A DNA stretch of 51,225 bases. Source: Bacillota bacterium. Its GTDB lineage: Bacteria; Bacillota; Limnochordia; Limnochordales; Limnochordaceae. Position 1 is the stretch's first letter. Each line of letters opens with the position of its first letter. The stretch covers positions 1 through 51,225 of the forward strand of contig PIUA01000011.1 in the NCBI GenBank assembly GCA_017577405.1. The letters run 5' to 3'. Of the stretch, positions 8,139-17,308 are shown one piece after another. A program made the position numbers and the translations under genes. Under the pieces are notes generated by a model, which had not been told where the DNA came from, searched no databases, and saw nothing but the letters and a program-made list of their open reading frames with translations.

Positions 8139-8786
8139 ATGACGTCTGTTCGGGTCGGTGATCACTTGCCTCCTGCCTTACGCCGCTTCTTAACCGTTGG
8201 AGCGGGTGCCTTCTTCCTCTCTTTGGTTCTCAGCTCGGTCAGCGATGAGGTTCTGCAGCGGGTCGACCTGACCTTGGCTGTGGTCCTCCTCCTGGTGGTG
8301 ATCGCCCTGGGCGTGCTCTTCGACATGCTCGGGGTGGCCGCGTCCGCCTCCCGGGAGGCGCCCCTGCACGCCATGGCCGCCGATCGGGTGCCCGGCGCGG
8401 CGGAGGCCATCAGCCTCGTCCGGAACGCCGCCAAGGTCTCTTCCTTCTCCCAGGACGTGGTGGGCGATGTGGCCGGGACCCTCTCGGGCGCCATCGCCAC
8501 CACCATCGTCTACGGGGTGGCCCAGCGGTACCCAGAGCTCGCCCGGCTGCCCCTCACCCCGCTCCTGGTGGCCCTGGTGGCCGCCCTCACCATCGGTGGC
8601 AAGGCGGCGGAGAAAGAGTTCGCCCTCAGGCGCTGGGAGCGGATTCTCCTCCTGGCCGGGCGCCTGATCCGGTTCAGCCGCCGGCTGACGGGCTGGAGCC
8701 GGGGCTCCCAGCGTGTGGCCTCCTCATCGCGGAGGAACGGTAGGAAGAAGAGGGTGACGCGTCAAAGCCGGCAAGGCAGAAAGTGA
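8139..8786 (+). CDS. oapA: OapA, OLE RNA-associated membrane protein
   Basis: A 215-residue integral membrane protein. Four hydrophobic stretches lie at about residues 18-35, 44-64, 105-125 and 135-152. The central conserved part reads FDMLGVAASASREAPLHAMA, LVRNAAKVSSF and DVVGD, giving the DxxxD pair (Asp106, Asp110) known for this family. The last 35 residues are strongly basic, as expected for RNA contact. In the known system OapA anchors OLE RNA to the membrane and affects stress tolerance. The start is uncertain: ATG 8139 has no ribosome site and follows a T7 run, while ATG 8100 would lie inside the OLE 3' end. dxs follows after 9 bases. Confidence 0.87.
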   Translation: MTSVRVGDHLPPALRRFLTVGAGAFFLSLVLSSVSDEVLQRVDLTLAVVLLLVVIALGVLFDMLGVAASASREAPLHAMAADRVPGAAEAISLVRNAAKVSSFSQDVVGDVAGTLSGAIATTIVYGVAQRYPELARLPLTPLLVALVAALTIGGKAAEKEFALRRWERILLLAGRLIRFSRRLTGWSRGSQRVASSSRRNGRKKRVTRQSRQGRK

Positions 8787-8795
8787 GGGAGACGC

Positions 8796-10748
8796 GTGGG
8801 CCGCATCTTGGAGACCATCGACGGACCGGCGGACTTGAAGAAGCTGTCCTTGAGCCAGTTGTACCAGCTGGCGGCGGAGATTCGGGAGGAGCTGGTGGAG
8901 ACCGTCTCCCAGACGGGAGGCCACCTGGGCCCCAACCTGGGCGTGGTGGAGCTCACCTTGGCCCTCCACACCGTCCTGGAGAGCCCCCGGGACCGGATCG
9001 TCTGGGATGTGGGCCACCAGGCCTACGTGCACAAGCTGGTGACGGGCCGCCGGGAGCGCTTCCGCACCCTCCGGCAGGAGGGGGGCCTGAGCGGCTTCAC
9101 CCGGCGGAGTGAGAGCCCCCACGATCCCTTCGGGGCGGGGCACGCCAGCACCGCCGTCTCCGCCGCGCTGGGGATGGCCCTGGCCCGGGACGCCCTGGGG
9201 GAGACCTACGCGGTGGTGGCCGTGGTGGGGGATGGGGCCCTCACGGGCGGCATGGCGTACGAAGCCCTCAACAACGCCGGGACCCTGGGGACCGACCTGG
9301 TGGTGGTCCTGAACGACAACGAGATGTCCATCGCGCCCAACGTGGGGGCCATCGCCCGCTACCTCACCCGCTTGCGGCTGGCGCCCACCACCCGCCGGGC
9401 CAAGGAGGACGTGGAGCGGCTGCTGGCCCAGATCCCCGCCGTGGGCGAGACCATGCTCCGCATGGGTGGGCGCATGAAGGAGAGCCTGAAGCACCTCCTC
9501 TTGCCCGGGACCCTCTTCGAGGAGCTGGGCTTCAGCTACTACGGGCCCCTGGACGGCCACGACATCGCCACCCTCCAGACCACCCTGCGGGATGCCATCG
9601 CCCACGGGGGCCCCGTGCTCATCCACGTGGTCACCCAGAAGGGGAAGGGCTACCGCCCGGCGGAGGAGAACCCCGCGGCCTACCACGGCCTGGGGCCCTT
9701 CACCCCCTACTGGAAGGCGGAGAAGGTGGAGCCGGCGGCCACCGTCGAGCGGCCCAAACCCCCCTCCTTCTCCAAGGTCTTCGCTTCCAGCCTGGTTGCC
9801 CTCGCCCGGCGGGACCCCCGGGTGGTGGCCATCACCGCCGCCATGCCCGACGGCACGGGCTTGAGCGCGTTCCAGAAGGCCTTCCCCGACCGGTTCTTTG
9901 ACGTGGGCATCGCGGAGCAGCACGCGGTCACCATGGCCGCCGGCATGAGCACCGCGGGCCTCCGGCCGGTGGTGGCCATCTACTCCACCTTCCTCCAGCG
10001 GGCGTACGATCAGGTGATCCACGACGTCTGCATCCAAAACCTGCCCGTCACCTTCGCCCTGGACCGGGCGGGCCTGGTGGGGGAGGACGGGCCGACCCAC
10101 CACGGCGTCTTCGATGTGGCCTTCCTGCGCTGCATCCCCAACCTGACGGTGATGGCCCCCAAGGACGGCCCGGAGCTCCAGGCCATGCTGGCCACCGCCC
10201 TCCAGCTCGAGGGCCCCGCCGCTATCCGCTACCCCAAGGGGAGCTGCCCCCTGCCCCAGGGGAGGGTGCTCGATCTGGAACGGGTGGCCGAGCCGCTGCC
10301 CGTGGGCAAGGCGGAGCTGCTCCGGCCGGGGGCGGACGTGGCCATCCTCGCCCTGGGGCCTCTGGTTTGGCCGGCCCTGGAGGCGGCCGAGGCCCTGGCG
10401 GCCGAAGGGGTGCAGGCGGCCGTTCTCAACGTGCGGTTCGTCAAGCCCTTGGATGAGGAGCAGATCCTGGCCCTGGCCCGCCGGACGGGGCGGGTGGTCA
10501 CCGTGGAGGATGGGGTCCGCATGGGCGGCCTGGGGAGCGCGGTGCTGGAGCTCCTGGCCGATCACCAGGTGCCCGCCCGGGTGGCCCGCCTGGGGGTGGC
10601 CGACCGCTTCGTGGAGCACGGCACCCAGGAGCGCCTCCGGGAGCAGCAGGGGCTGTCGGCGGAGGGGATCGCCGCGGCGGCCCGGCAACTGGTCAAGGTG
10701 GTCAGCCCTCCGGCCTGGCGGCGGGAGGCCGGGCAGACCCCCTCGTGA
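8796..10748 (+). CDS. dxs: 1-deoxy-D-xylulose-5-phosphate synthase
   Basis: A 650-residue thiamine diphosphate enzyme that joins pyruvate and glyceraldehyde 3-phosphate in the first step of the MEP isoprenoid pathway. Visible are SQTGGHLGPNLGVVELT, the cofactor motif GDGALTGGMAYEALNNAG, GIAEQHAVTMAAG with the catalytic Glu, and LDRAGLVGEDGPTHHG. The GTG start follows GTGAGGGAGA. Length is slightly above the usual 620-640. It shares the locus with ispA, which uses the pathway product, and overlaps tlyA by GTGA. Confidence 0.96.
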   Translation: MGRILETIDGPADLKKLSLSQLYQLAAEIREELVETVSQTGGHLGPNLGVVELTLALHTVLESPRDRIVWDVGHQAYVHKLVTGRRERFRTLRQEGGLSGFTRRSESPHDPFGAGHASTAVSAALGMALARDALGETYAVVAVVGDGALTGGMAYEALNNAGTLGTDLVVVLNDNEMSIAPNVGAIARYLTRLRLAPTTRRAKEDVERLLAQIPAVGETMLRMGGRMKESLKHLLLPGTLFEELGFSYYGPLDGHDIATLQTTLRDAIAHGGPVLIHVVTQKGKGYRPAEENPAAYHGLGPFTPYWKAEKVEPAATVERPKPPSFSKVFASSLVALARRDPRVVAITAAMPDGTGLSAFQKAFPDRFFDVGIAEQHAVTMAAGMSTAGLRPVVAIYSTFLQRAYDQVIHDVCIQNLPVTFALDRAGLVGEDGPTHHGVFDVAFLRCIPNLTVMAPKDGPELQAMLATALQLEGPAAIRYPKGSCPLPQGRVLDLERVAEPLPVGKAELLRPGADVAILALGPLVWPALEAAEALAAEGVQAAVLNVRFVKPLDEEQILALARRTGRVVTVEDGVRMGGLGSAVLELLADHQVPARVARLGVADRFVEHGTQERLREQQGLSAEGIAAAARQLVKVVSPPAWRREAGQTPS

Positions 10749-11575
10749 AGGGCGGGCAGCGGCTGGATCTCCGCCTGGTGGAGGCGGGCCTCTTTCCCTC
10801 CCGGGAGCAGGCTCGGAGGGCGATCCTGGCCGGGGAGATCCAGGTTGATGGGCGGACGGTGAGCGTGCCCGGCTACCGGGTTCCCGACGGGGCCCAGCTG
10901 GTCTGGGCGGGTCGGCCGCCCCGGTTTGTCAGCCGGGGCGGCGAAAAGCTGGACCATGCCCTGGAGGTCTTCGGCATCGGGGTGGACGGGCTGACCTGCC
11001 TCGACGTGGGGGCCTCCACCGGCGGGTTCACCGACTGCCTCCTCCAGCGGGGGGCCCGCCGGGTGTACGCGGTGGACGTGGGCTACGGCCAGCTGGCCTG
11101 GAAGCTCCGGCAGGATTCCCGGGTGGTGGTGCTGGAGCGGACCAACATCCGCCACCTGGAGCGGGAGGCCATCCCCGAGGCCGTCGACCTGGTGACGGTG
11201 GATGTCTCCTTCATCTCCGTCACCCTCTTCCTCGACCGGCTCCTCACCTTCCTGAGCCCTGAGGGCCACCTGGTCATCCTGGTCAAACCCCAGTTTGAGG
11301 CGGGGCGGGAGGCGGTGGGAAAGGGGGGCGTGGTCCGCTCCCCCCAGGTCCACCGCCAGGTGATCGAGAAGGTGTGGGAGGCGGCCCGGACGGTGGGTCT
11401 GGCCGTCCACGGGCTCACCCCGTCGCCCCTTCTGGGACCGGCGGGGAATCGGGAGTTCTTCCTCTGGCTGCGGCCGGCGGCCGGCTCAGCCTGCCCCCCG
11501 CCCGATGAGGCCCTGATCCGGGCGGCGGTCCAGCCTCCGGCTGAAGGAGGGGGCCGCCTCCGCCCCGAACTGTAA
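10745..11575 (+). CDS. tlyA: TlyA/YqxC family rRNA 2'-O-methyltransferase
   Basis: A 276-residue protein. Residues about 5-65 form an S4 RNA-binding domain (LDLRLVEAGLFPSREQARRA). The rest is an FtsJ-type Rossmann methyltransferase with FVSRGGEKLDHAL, the SAM-binding CLDVGASTGGFTDCLL and VTVDVSFISVTLF. Members methylate ribosomal RNA cytidines; in pathogens some are called hemolysin A. The GTG start overlaps dxs. argR follows, the standard Firmicutes order dxs-tlyA-argR-recN. Confidence 0.9.
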   Translation: MKGGQRLDLRLVEAGLFPSREQARRAILAGEIQVDGRTVSVPGYRVPDGAQLVWAGRPPRFVSRGGEKLDHALEVFGIGVDGLTCLDVGASTGGFTDCLLQRGARRVYAVDVGYGQLAWKLRQDSRVVVLERTNIRHLEREAIPEAVDLVTVDVSFISVTLFLDRLLTFLSPEGHLVILVKPQFEAGREAVGKGGVVRSPQVHRQVIEKVWEAARTVGLAVHGLTPSPLLGPAGNREFFLWLRPAAGSACPPPDEALIRAAVQPPAEGGGRLRPEL

Positions 11576-11601
11576 TTCGTACCTGGCGGAGGTGGGACGG
11601 T

Positions 11602-12108
11602 GTGAAACGGAGGCGCCAGGCAGCGATCCTCCAGATTGTCCGCGAACGGGACGTCCGCACCCAGGAGGAGCTGGCTGAGCTCCTCCGGCAGCAGGGCATC
11701 GAGGTCACCCAGGCGACCATCTCCCGGGACATCAAGGAGCTGGGCCTGGTGAAGGAGCCGGTGCCGGGCGGCGGCTACCGGTACGTCTTTGCCCGCCAGG
11801 AGCCGTCCGCCGATCGGGTGGAGCGGGCCCGGCTGGCCTTCCGCGAGTTTGTCCTCTCCACCCATGTGAGCGGCAACCTGGTGCTGGTCAAAACCACCGC
11901 CGGCGCGGCCCAGAGCGTGGCGGCCGCCCTCGACGCCCTGGAGTGGCCCGAGCTTCTGGGGAGCATCGCCGGCGACGACACCGTCCTCCTGGTGGCCGCC
12001 GAACGTCCAACCTCATCGGAACCCGCCTCCTCCCCGGACGGGCGGCCGGCTCCCTGGTCTCAGGCGGCGGCCCTGCTGGAGAAGCTGGAAGCCCTCCGGA
12101 CCGGCTAG
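11602..12108 (+). CDS. argR: Arginine repressor ArgR/AhrC
   Basis: A 168-residue protein with GTG start after GGAGGTGGG. The N-terminal winged helix has ELAELLRQQGIEVTQATISRD, and the C-terminal arginine-binding, oligomerising domain has GSIAGDDTVLLVA. The roughly 30 residues after that core are extra compared with the usual 150-residue ArgR and are Pro/Ser-rich. It senses arginine and controls arginine genes, none of which are in the window. Placement before recN is conserved across Firmicutes and need not reflect regulation of neighbours. Confidence 0.93.
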   Translation: MKRRRQAAILQIVRERDVRTQEELAELLRQQGIEVTQATISRDIKELGLVKEPVPGGGYRYVFARQEPSADRVERARLAFREFVLSTHVSGNLVLVKTTAGAAQSVAAALDALEWPELLGSIAGDDTVLLVAAERPTSSEPASSPDGRPAPWSQAAALLEKLEALRTG

Positions 12109-12161
12109 CCCCTGGCCCTGGCTCCCCGTTATGGTCCACTGAGCAAAGGAGGGGCGGTGGC

Positions 12162-13904
12162 GTGCTCCTGGAACTCCACCTGCGGAACGTCGCCCTCATC
12201 GAGCGGCTTGACCTGACCTTCGAGCGGGGCTTGAGCGCCCTGACCGGTGAGACGGGGGCGGGCAAGTCCATCCTCATCGACAGCATCACCCTCCTTCTGG
12301 GCGAGCGGGCCCAGGCCGACCTGATCCGGGAGGGGGCTGACGAGGCGGTCCTGGAGGCGGCCTTCGACCTCTCGGACCTGCCCCACGTGCGGGCCCTCCT
12401 GGCCGAGGAAGGGCTCTTGGAGGATGAGGACCTGCTGGTCATCCGGCGGGACCTGAGCCGCCGCTCCAGCAACCGCTGCCGGATCAACGGCCACCTGGTC
12501 CCCCTGGCCTCCCTCCAACGGGTGGCCCCCCTCCTGGTGGAGCTCCAAACCCAGAACAGCCAGCACTCCCTGGCCAGCCCCGCCCGCCAGCTGGAGCTTC
12601 TGGACCAGTTCGGCGGCCCGCAGCTCCTGGCCGCCCGGCGAGCGTATGAGGCGGCCTACCAGGCCTGGCTGGAGACCACGGAGCGCTTGGAGCGCCTCCG
12701 CCAGTCGGAGCGGGACCGGGTGCGGGAGATGGAGATGCTCGCCTTCCAGCTCGAGGAGATTGAGGCGGCCGGGCTGCAGGCGGGGGAGGAAGAGGAGCTG
12801 GAGGAGGAACGGCGTCGCCTGGCCCATGCGGAGCAGCTCCGGGAGGCGGTGGCCACCGCTTACAGCCTCCTCTACGCGGGGGGCGAGCAGGCCGCCGCTT
12901 CGGACCAGCTGGCCCTCGCAGCCCGGGAGCTGACCCAGGCCAGCCAGATGGACGCCACCCTGAAGGAGCCCCTGGCTCTGGTGGAGTCGGCGGCGGCCCA
13001 GGCGAGCGAGGCGGCCCACGCCCTCCGGGCCTACCTGGAGACCCTGCGGGCCGACCCTGAGCGGCTCAACCAGGTGGAGAGCCGCCTCCACCTCATCCGC
13101 ACCCTGAGCCGCAAGTACGGCGACGGCACTCGGGAGATCCTGGCCTACGCCGCCCAGGCGCGAGAGCGCCTGGAGCAGCTGCAGAACTTCGAGAGCAGCC
13201 TGGTGGAGCTGGCGGCGGAGGTGGAGGAGCGGGCCCAGGAGGTGGCCCGGCGGGGCCAGGAGCTGGGCGAGCGGCGCCGGGAGGCGGCCCGGCGGTTGGA
13301 GGAGCAGATCATGGCCGAGCTGAGCCAGCTGGCCATGGAGCGGTGCCGCTTCCACGTGGAGCTCACCCGGGAGGAGGCGGCGGACGGGGTGGAGGTGGAA
13401 GGCCAGCGGGTCCGGGCCTTCCCCCACGGCTTGGAGCGGGCCCTCTTCCTCATCGAGCCCAACCCCGGCGAGGGGATGCGGCCCCTGCACCGGATTGCCT
13501 CGGGCGGCGAGCTGTCGCGGATCCTCCTGGGGCTGAAGACCGCCCTGGCCGAAGCCGACCAGACCCCCACCCTCATCTTCGACGAGGCCGACGCGGGCAT
13601 CGGCGGCCGGACCGCCCTCGCCGTGGGCCAGCGGCTCCAAGAGCTGGCCGAGAGCCGGCAGGTCCTTTGCGTCACCCACCTGCCCCAGATCGCCGCCCGG
13701 GCCCAAATCCATTACCGGGTCGCCAAAGCCGTGGAAGGCGAGCGGACCCGGGTCCGGGTGGAGCGGCTGGAGGGCGACGCCCGGGTGGACGAGCTGGTCC
13801 GGATGCTGGGCAGCGCGCCCGGAGAGGCGGCCCGGGCCCACGCCCGCCAGATGCTGGCAGAGGCCCAGGCAACCAAGAGCGCCAGCGAGTCGCCAGCAGG
13901 TTGA
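12162..13904 (+). CDS. recN: DNA repair protein RecN
   Basis: A 580-residue SMC-like ATPase acting early in double-strand break repair. AAAGGAGGGG at 12145-12154 selects the GTG at 12162, although the frame is open further upstream through argR. Walker A GETGAGKS is at residues 29-36. Two long coiled-coil arms occupy about residues 150-375. The C-terminal ATPase half has ASGGELSRILLGLKTAL and LIFDEADAGIGGRTALAVG. The usual HGQHEHQ segment is changed to LQTQNSQHSL. Length is typical. Confidence 0.95.
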   Translation: MLLELHLRNVALIERLDLTFERGLSALTGETGAGKSILIDSITLLLGERAQADLIREGADEAVLEAAFDLSDLPHVRALLAEEGLLEDEDLLVIRRDLSRRSSNRCRINGHLVPLASLQRVAPLLVELQTQNSQHSLASPARQLELLDQFGGPQLLAARRAYEAAYQAWLETTERLERLRQSERDRVREMEMLAFQLEEIEAAGLQAGEEEELEEERRRLAHAEQLREAVATAYSLLYAGGEQAAASDQLALAARELTQASQMDATLKEPLALVESAAAQASEAAHALRAYLETLRADPERLNQVESRLHLIRTLSRKYGDGTREILAYAAQARERLEQLQNFESSLVELAAEVEERAQEVARRGQELGERRREAARRLEEQIMAELSQLAMERCRFHVELTREEAADGVEVEGQRVRAFPHGLERALFLIEPNPGEGMRPLHRIASGGELSRILLGLKTALAEADQTPTLIFDEADAGIGGRTALAVGQRLQELAESRQVLCVTHLPQIAARAQIHYRVAKAVEGERTRVRVERLEGDARVDELVRMLGSAPGEAARAHARQMLAEAQATKSASESPAG

Positions 13905-13979
13905 GCCCACCGCGGGGAGAGGCTAGCGGGTGTTCCCGCACCTGCGCAAGCTGGGAGGCCGCCCGCGAGGGGGATCCCC

Positions 13980-15305
13980 GTGGCGTTCCGTCGGCTGGGG
14001 CGGAGCCTGTCTGTGGCCCTGGTGGTGCTCCTGCTCCTCACCCTTCCTGGTCTCCTCCGTCTGGCCATGGCGCCGCCGCACCTGCGGCTCTTTCCTGGTC
14101 AAGCCTACCTGCTCCGGGAGGGCTTCTTCTACCGTTGGGTCGATCCTGAGGCCCGGGGCTGGCTGGCCTCCACGGCCAGCGGCCTTCGGCTCCAGAGTGA
14201 CGCGTTGGGTCATGGCCGGCTGGAGCTCCGTCTCCTGGGCTGGCTTCCCCTGGGGACCATGGAGGTCTCGGTGGTTCCGCGGGTGCAGGTGGTCCCCGGA
14301 GGCCAGTCCATCGGCGTTCTGGCCGCCATGGACGGGCTCGTCATCGAGCGGACGGTGGACCTGCCCGCCCGGCCGGGGGAGGGGTCCGTCCGGAGCCCCG
14401 CCGCCGAGGCGGGGGTGCGGGCGGGCGACCGGCTCCTGAGCATCGACGGCCACCCCGTCCAGCGCCCGGCGGACGTGGAGCGGTGGACCCAGCTGGCGGG
14501 GCGCCAGGGCCGGCCCGTGCGGCTGGAGGTGGAGCGGGGCTCCGAGCGGCTCTCGGTGCGGGTCCGGCCCCTGCGGGTGGAGGAGGGGGGCCAGGAACGG
14601 TTCCTCCTCGGCATCCTCCTGCGTGAGACGACCGCGGGGGTGGGCACCCTCACCTTCTACCACCCGGGCGAGCAGGTCTTCGCCGCCCTGGGCCACCAGG
14701 TGACCGACTCCCGCAACCGGCCCGTCACCCTCCACCAGGGGCGGATCGTCCTGGCGCCCGTGGAGGGGCTTCGCCGGAGCCTGAGCGGCGACCCGGGCGA
14801 GAAGGTGGGGGTGCTGGACGGCAGCGGTCCCCTGGGGATCATCGAGAAGAACACCCCCTTCGGCATTTACGGCCGGCTCCTCCGGGAGCCGCCCCACGGG
14901 CTCTTTGACCACCCCATCCCCGTCGCGTTGGCCCACGAGGTGCGGCCGGGTCCCGCGCAGATGCTGACCGTCTTGGAGGGCCAGTCGGTCCAGGCCTTCG
15001 AGGTGGAGATCCTGGAGGTGAGAAGCCAGCGGGCGCCCAGCGATCGGGGCCTGGTATTGGAGATCACCGACCCCCGGCTCCTGGCCCGGACCGACGGGAT
15101 CATCCAGGGCATGTCGGGGAGCCCCATCATCCAGAACGATCGCCTGGTGGGGGCGGTCACCCACGTCTTTGTCAACCAGCCCCGGCGGGGCTTCGGGATT
15201 CTGGCCGAGTGGATGGTCTATGAGACGGGCCTGGATCAGGCCCTCCCCTGGGCCGAGGGGGAGCCCCAGGCCCGGGAAGCCCAGGAGAGGAAGAGGGTGG
15301 CGTGA
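13980..15305 (+). CDS. spoIVB: SpoIVB signalling serine peptidase
   Basis: A 441-residue protein with GTG start after a GAGGGGGA site. One membrane segment lies at about residues 10-28. A PDZ domain follows (about 125-195, with AAEAGVRAGDRLLSIDG), then the S55 peptidase domain with IIQGMSGSPIIQNDRLVGAVTHVF; the active serine lies in the GMSGSP motif near residue 380. In the family it is made in the forespore and cleaves SpoIVFA to activate pro-sigma-K. spo0A is next, the near-universal spoIVB-spo0A pair. Confidence 0.94.
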   Translation: MAFRRLGRSLSVALVVLLLLTLPGLLRLAMAPPHLRLFPGQAYLLREGFFYRWVDPEARGWLASTASGLRLQSDALGHGRLELRLLGWLPLGTMEVSVVPRVQVVPGGQSIGVLAAMDGLVIERTVDLPARPGEGSVRSPAAEAGVRAGDRLLSIDGHPVQRPADVERWTQLAGRQGRPVRLEVERGSERLSVRVRPLRVEEGGQERFLLGILLRETTAGVGTLTFYHPGEQVFAALGHQVTDSRNRPVTLHQGRIVLAPVEGLRRSLSGDPGEKVGVLDGSGPLGIIEKNTPFGIYGRLLREPPHGLFDHPIPVALAHEVRPGPAQMLTVLEGQSVQAFEVEILEVRSQRAPSDRGLVLEITDPRLLARTDGIIQGMSGSPIIQNDRLVGAVTHVFVNQPRRGFGILAEWMVYETGLDQALPWAEGEPQAREAQERKRVA

Positions 15306-15374
15306 GGGCGAACTTGGCCGGGGATCGTCCGAACATGGCGACCTGAGAGGTCCCAGGGGAAGGGAGGCCCTGCG

Positions 15375-16145
15375 GTGGCGATCCGGGTGATGGTGGCCGA
15401 CGACAACCCTCAGTTCATCCGCCTGCTCCACCAGGCCGTGGACCGGGAGCCGGGCATGGAGTGGGTGGGGGCCGTCGGCGACGGGCGGACCGCCCTGACG
15501 CGGATCCCAGAGTGGCTCCCCGACGTCTTGATCCTCGACCTGGTGATGCCCCATCTGGACGGTTTCGGTGTTCTGGAGGCCCTCCGGAAGAATCCGCCGG
15601 CCCACCGGGTGCGGGTGTTGGTGGTGAGCGCTTTCGGCCAGGAGGAGCTGATCGTGCGGGCCATGACCCTGGGCGCTCGCTACTACTGCATGAAACCTTT
15701 GGAGATGGCCGTCCTCCTCCAGCGGGTGCGGGAGGTGGTCCACGCCCCCACCGACCCGCCCAGGTCCCTGCGGGATCCCCGCCTGGAAGAGGAGGTGGCC
15801 CGCATGATGAACGAGCTGGGCGTGCCCGCCCACTACAAGGGCTACGCCTACCTGCGGGAGGCGATCCTCCTGGTGAACGAGCGGCCTGAGCTCCTCTCCC
15901 GGATCACCAAGGGGCTCTACCCGGCCGTCGCGCGGCGCTTCGGCAGCACGCCGGGCAAGGTGGAGCGGGCCATCCGCCATGCCATCGAAGCCACCTGGAC
16001 CCGGGGCAACCTGCCCCGGCTGAACGCCCTCTTCACCTATGGCGTCGACAGCCGGACGGGGAAGCCAACCAACTCCACCTTCATCGCCCGCATGGCCGAC
16101 GAGCTGGCTTTGGCCAGCCGGCGCCGCCGGGGGCTGGGCGCCTGA
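15375..16145 (+). CDS. spo0A: Spo0A, master regulator of sporulation
   Basis: A 256-residue response regulator with GTG start after GGGAAGGGAGG. The receiver has the acidic pair Asp9-Asp10, phosphoacceptor Asp55 in LILDLVMP, Ser85 and Lys107. The C-terminal domain carries the Spo0A helix-turn-helix (VARRFGSTPGKVERAIRHAI) and the typical end region NALFTYGVDSRTGKPTNSTFI. It switches the cell into sporulation when phosphorylated. No clear 0A box is visible in the 69-base gap upstream. Its stop overlaps the steA ATG (TGATG). Confidence 0.96.
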   Translation: MAIRVMVADDNPQFIRLLHQAVDREPGMEWVGAVGDGRTALTRIPEWLPDVLILDLVMPHLDGFGVLEALRKNPPAHRVRVLVVSAFGQEELIVRAMTLGARYYCMKPLEMAVLLQRVREVVHAPTDPPRSLRDPRLEEEVARMMNELGVPAHYKGYAYLREAILLVNERPELLSRITKGLYPAVARRFGSTPGKVERAIRHAIEATWTRGNLPRLNALFTYGVDSRTGKPTNSTFIARMADELALASRRRRGLGA

Positions 16146-17290
16146 TGCCATCCCGGGGAGGCGGCCCGCTGCGGACCGGGGTGGAGGGGGTGGCCCGGGC
16201 CGACCCGGTGACCAAGCGGCTGGTGGAGCGGCTCCAGCCGGGGGAGATCGCCGCGGTGGACCACCCCGACATGGACCGCCTGGCCGCGGAGAGCCTGGTG
16301 GAGCGCCGGCCCGCGGCGGTGCTGAACGCCAGCCCCTTCCTCACCGGGCGCTTCCCCGCGCAAGGCCCCTGGCTCCTCTGGGAGGCGGGGATCCCCATGG
16401 TGGAGCAGATCCCGGGGCTCCTGGCCCACCTCCGGGAGGGGGATGCCATCCGGGTGGAGGGGGCCACCGTCTTGGGGCCCGGCTGGCAGCTCCAAGGGGT
16501 CCCCGTCACCCGGGAGGCTTTGGAGGCCCGGTGGCATGAGGGGCAGGCCCGCTTGGACGAAGAGTTGCACAAATTTATTGAAAATACCTTACAGTATGCC
16601 CTCCGGGAGCGGGATCAGGTCCTCCGGCCGCTGGCCCACCCGCCCTTGCGGACCCGCCTGAAAGGGCGCCACGTGCTGGTGGTGGTCCGGGGAAGCGGCT
16701 TCCGGGAGGACCTCCGGGCCATCCGCCCCTACCTGGGGGAGGTCCGCCCGGTGACGGTGGCCGTCGACGGCGGGGCCGACGCGCTCCTGGAGGAGGGGAT
16801 CACGCCCGATCTCATCGTGGGCGACTTCGACTCCATCTCCGATCGGGCCCTCCGCTGCGGCGCGGAGCTGGTGGTCCACGCCTATGCCGACGGCCGGGCC
16901 CCCGGGCTGGAGCGGGTGCTGGCCGCGGGCCGGACGGCCCACGTGGTCCCCATGGTGGGCACCAGCGAAGATCTGGCCATGCTGCTGGCGTATCAGGAAG
17001 GGGCGGAGCTGATCGTCGTCGTGGGCTCCCACTCCAACCTGATCGACTTCCTGGAGAAGGGCCGGAGCGGTATGGCCAGCACCCTGCTGGTCCGGACCAA
17101 GGTGGGGCCCATCCTGGTGGACGCCCGGGGGGTGAGCCGGCTTTACCGGTCCCGGCCCCGGGCATCTTACTGGGTGGGGCTTCTGGCCGCGAGCCTCCTC
17201 CCCCTGGGGGTGGTGGCCCTCCTCGCGCCCCCGGTGCGGGAGGCGGCCCGGCTGGTCTGGCTCCAGCTCCGCCTGTGGGCGGGATGGTGA
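16145..17290 (+). CDS. steA: SteA-like putative cytokinetic ring protein
   Basis: A 381-residue protein. The central part resembles the thiamin pyrophosphokinase fold (VTVAVDGGADALLEEG, then TPDLIVGDFDSISD). A transmembrane helix lies near the C-terminus (about residues 340-362). This layout matches SteA, known from Corynebacterium as a septum-associated partner of SteB. It also occurs next to spo0A in many Clostridia-like genomes. The ATG overlaps the spo0A stop, so expression with spo0A is likely. The kinase-like fold may be non-catalytic. Role in sporulation septation is inference only. Confidence 0.8.
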   Translation: MPSRGGGPLRTGVEGVARADPVTKRLVERLQPGEIAAVDHPDMDRLAAESLVERRPAAVLNASPFLTGRFPAQGPWLLWEAGIPMVEQIPGLLAHLREGDAIRVEGATVLGPGWQLQGVPVTREALEARWHEGQARLDEELHKFIENTLQYALRERDQVLRPLAHPPLRTRLKGRHVLVVVRGSGFREDLRAIRPYLGEVRPVTVAVDGGADALLEEGITPDLIVGDFDSISDRALRCGAELVVHAYADGRAPGLERVLAAGRTAHVVPMVGTSEDLAMLLAYQEGAELIVVVGSHSNLIDFLEKGRSGMASTLLVRTKVGPILVDARGVSRLYRSRPRASYWVGLLAASLLPLGVVALLAPPVREAARLVWLQLRLWAGW

Positions 17291-17308
17291 GGATGGGGGA
17301 CGGTCGCC

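Noticed and set aside
8724-10688. A 654-codon open frame antisense to dxs
   Set aside because: It is one of many long antisense frames caused by high GC at third codon positions. The product is Gly/His/Pro-rich without domains, and dxs is certain on the other strand.
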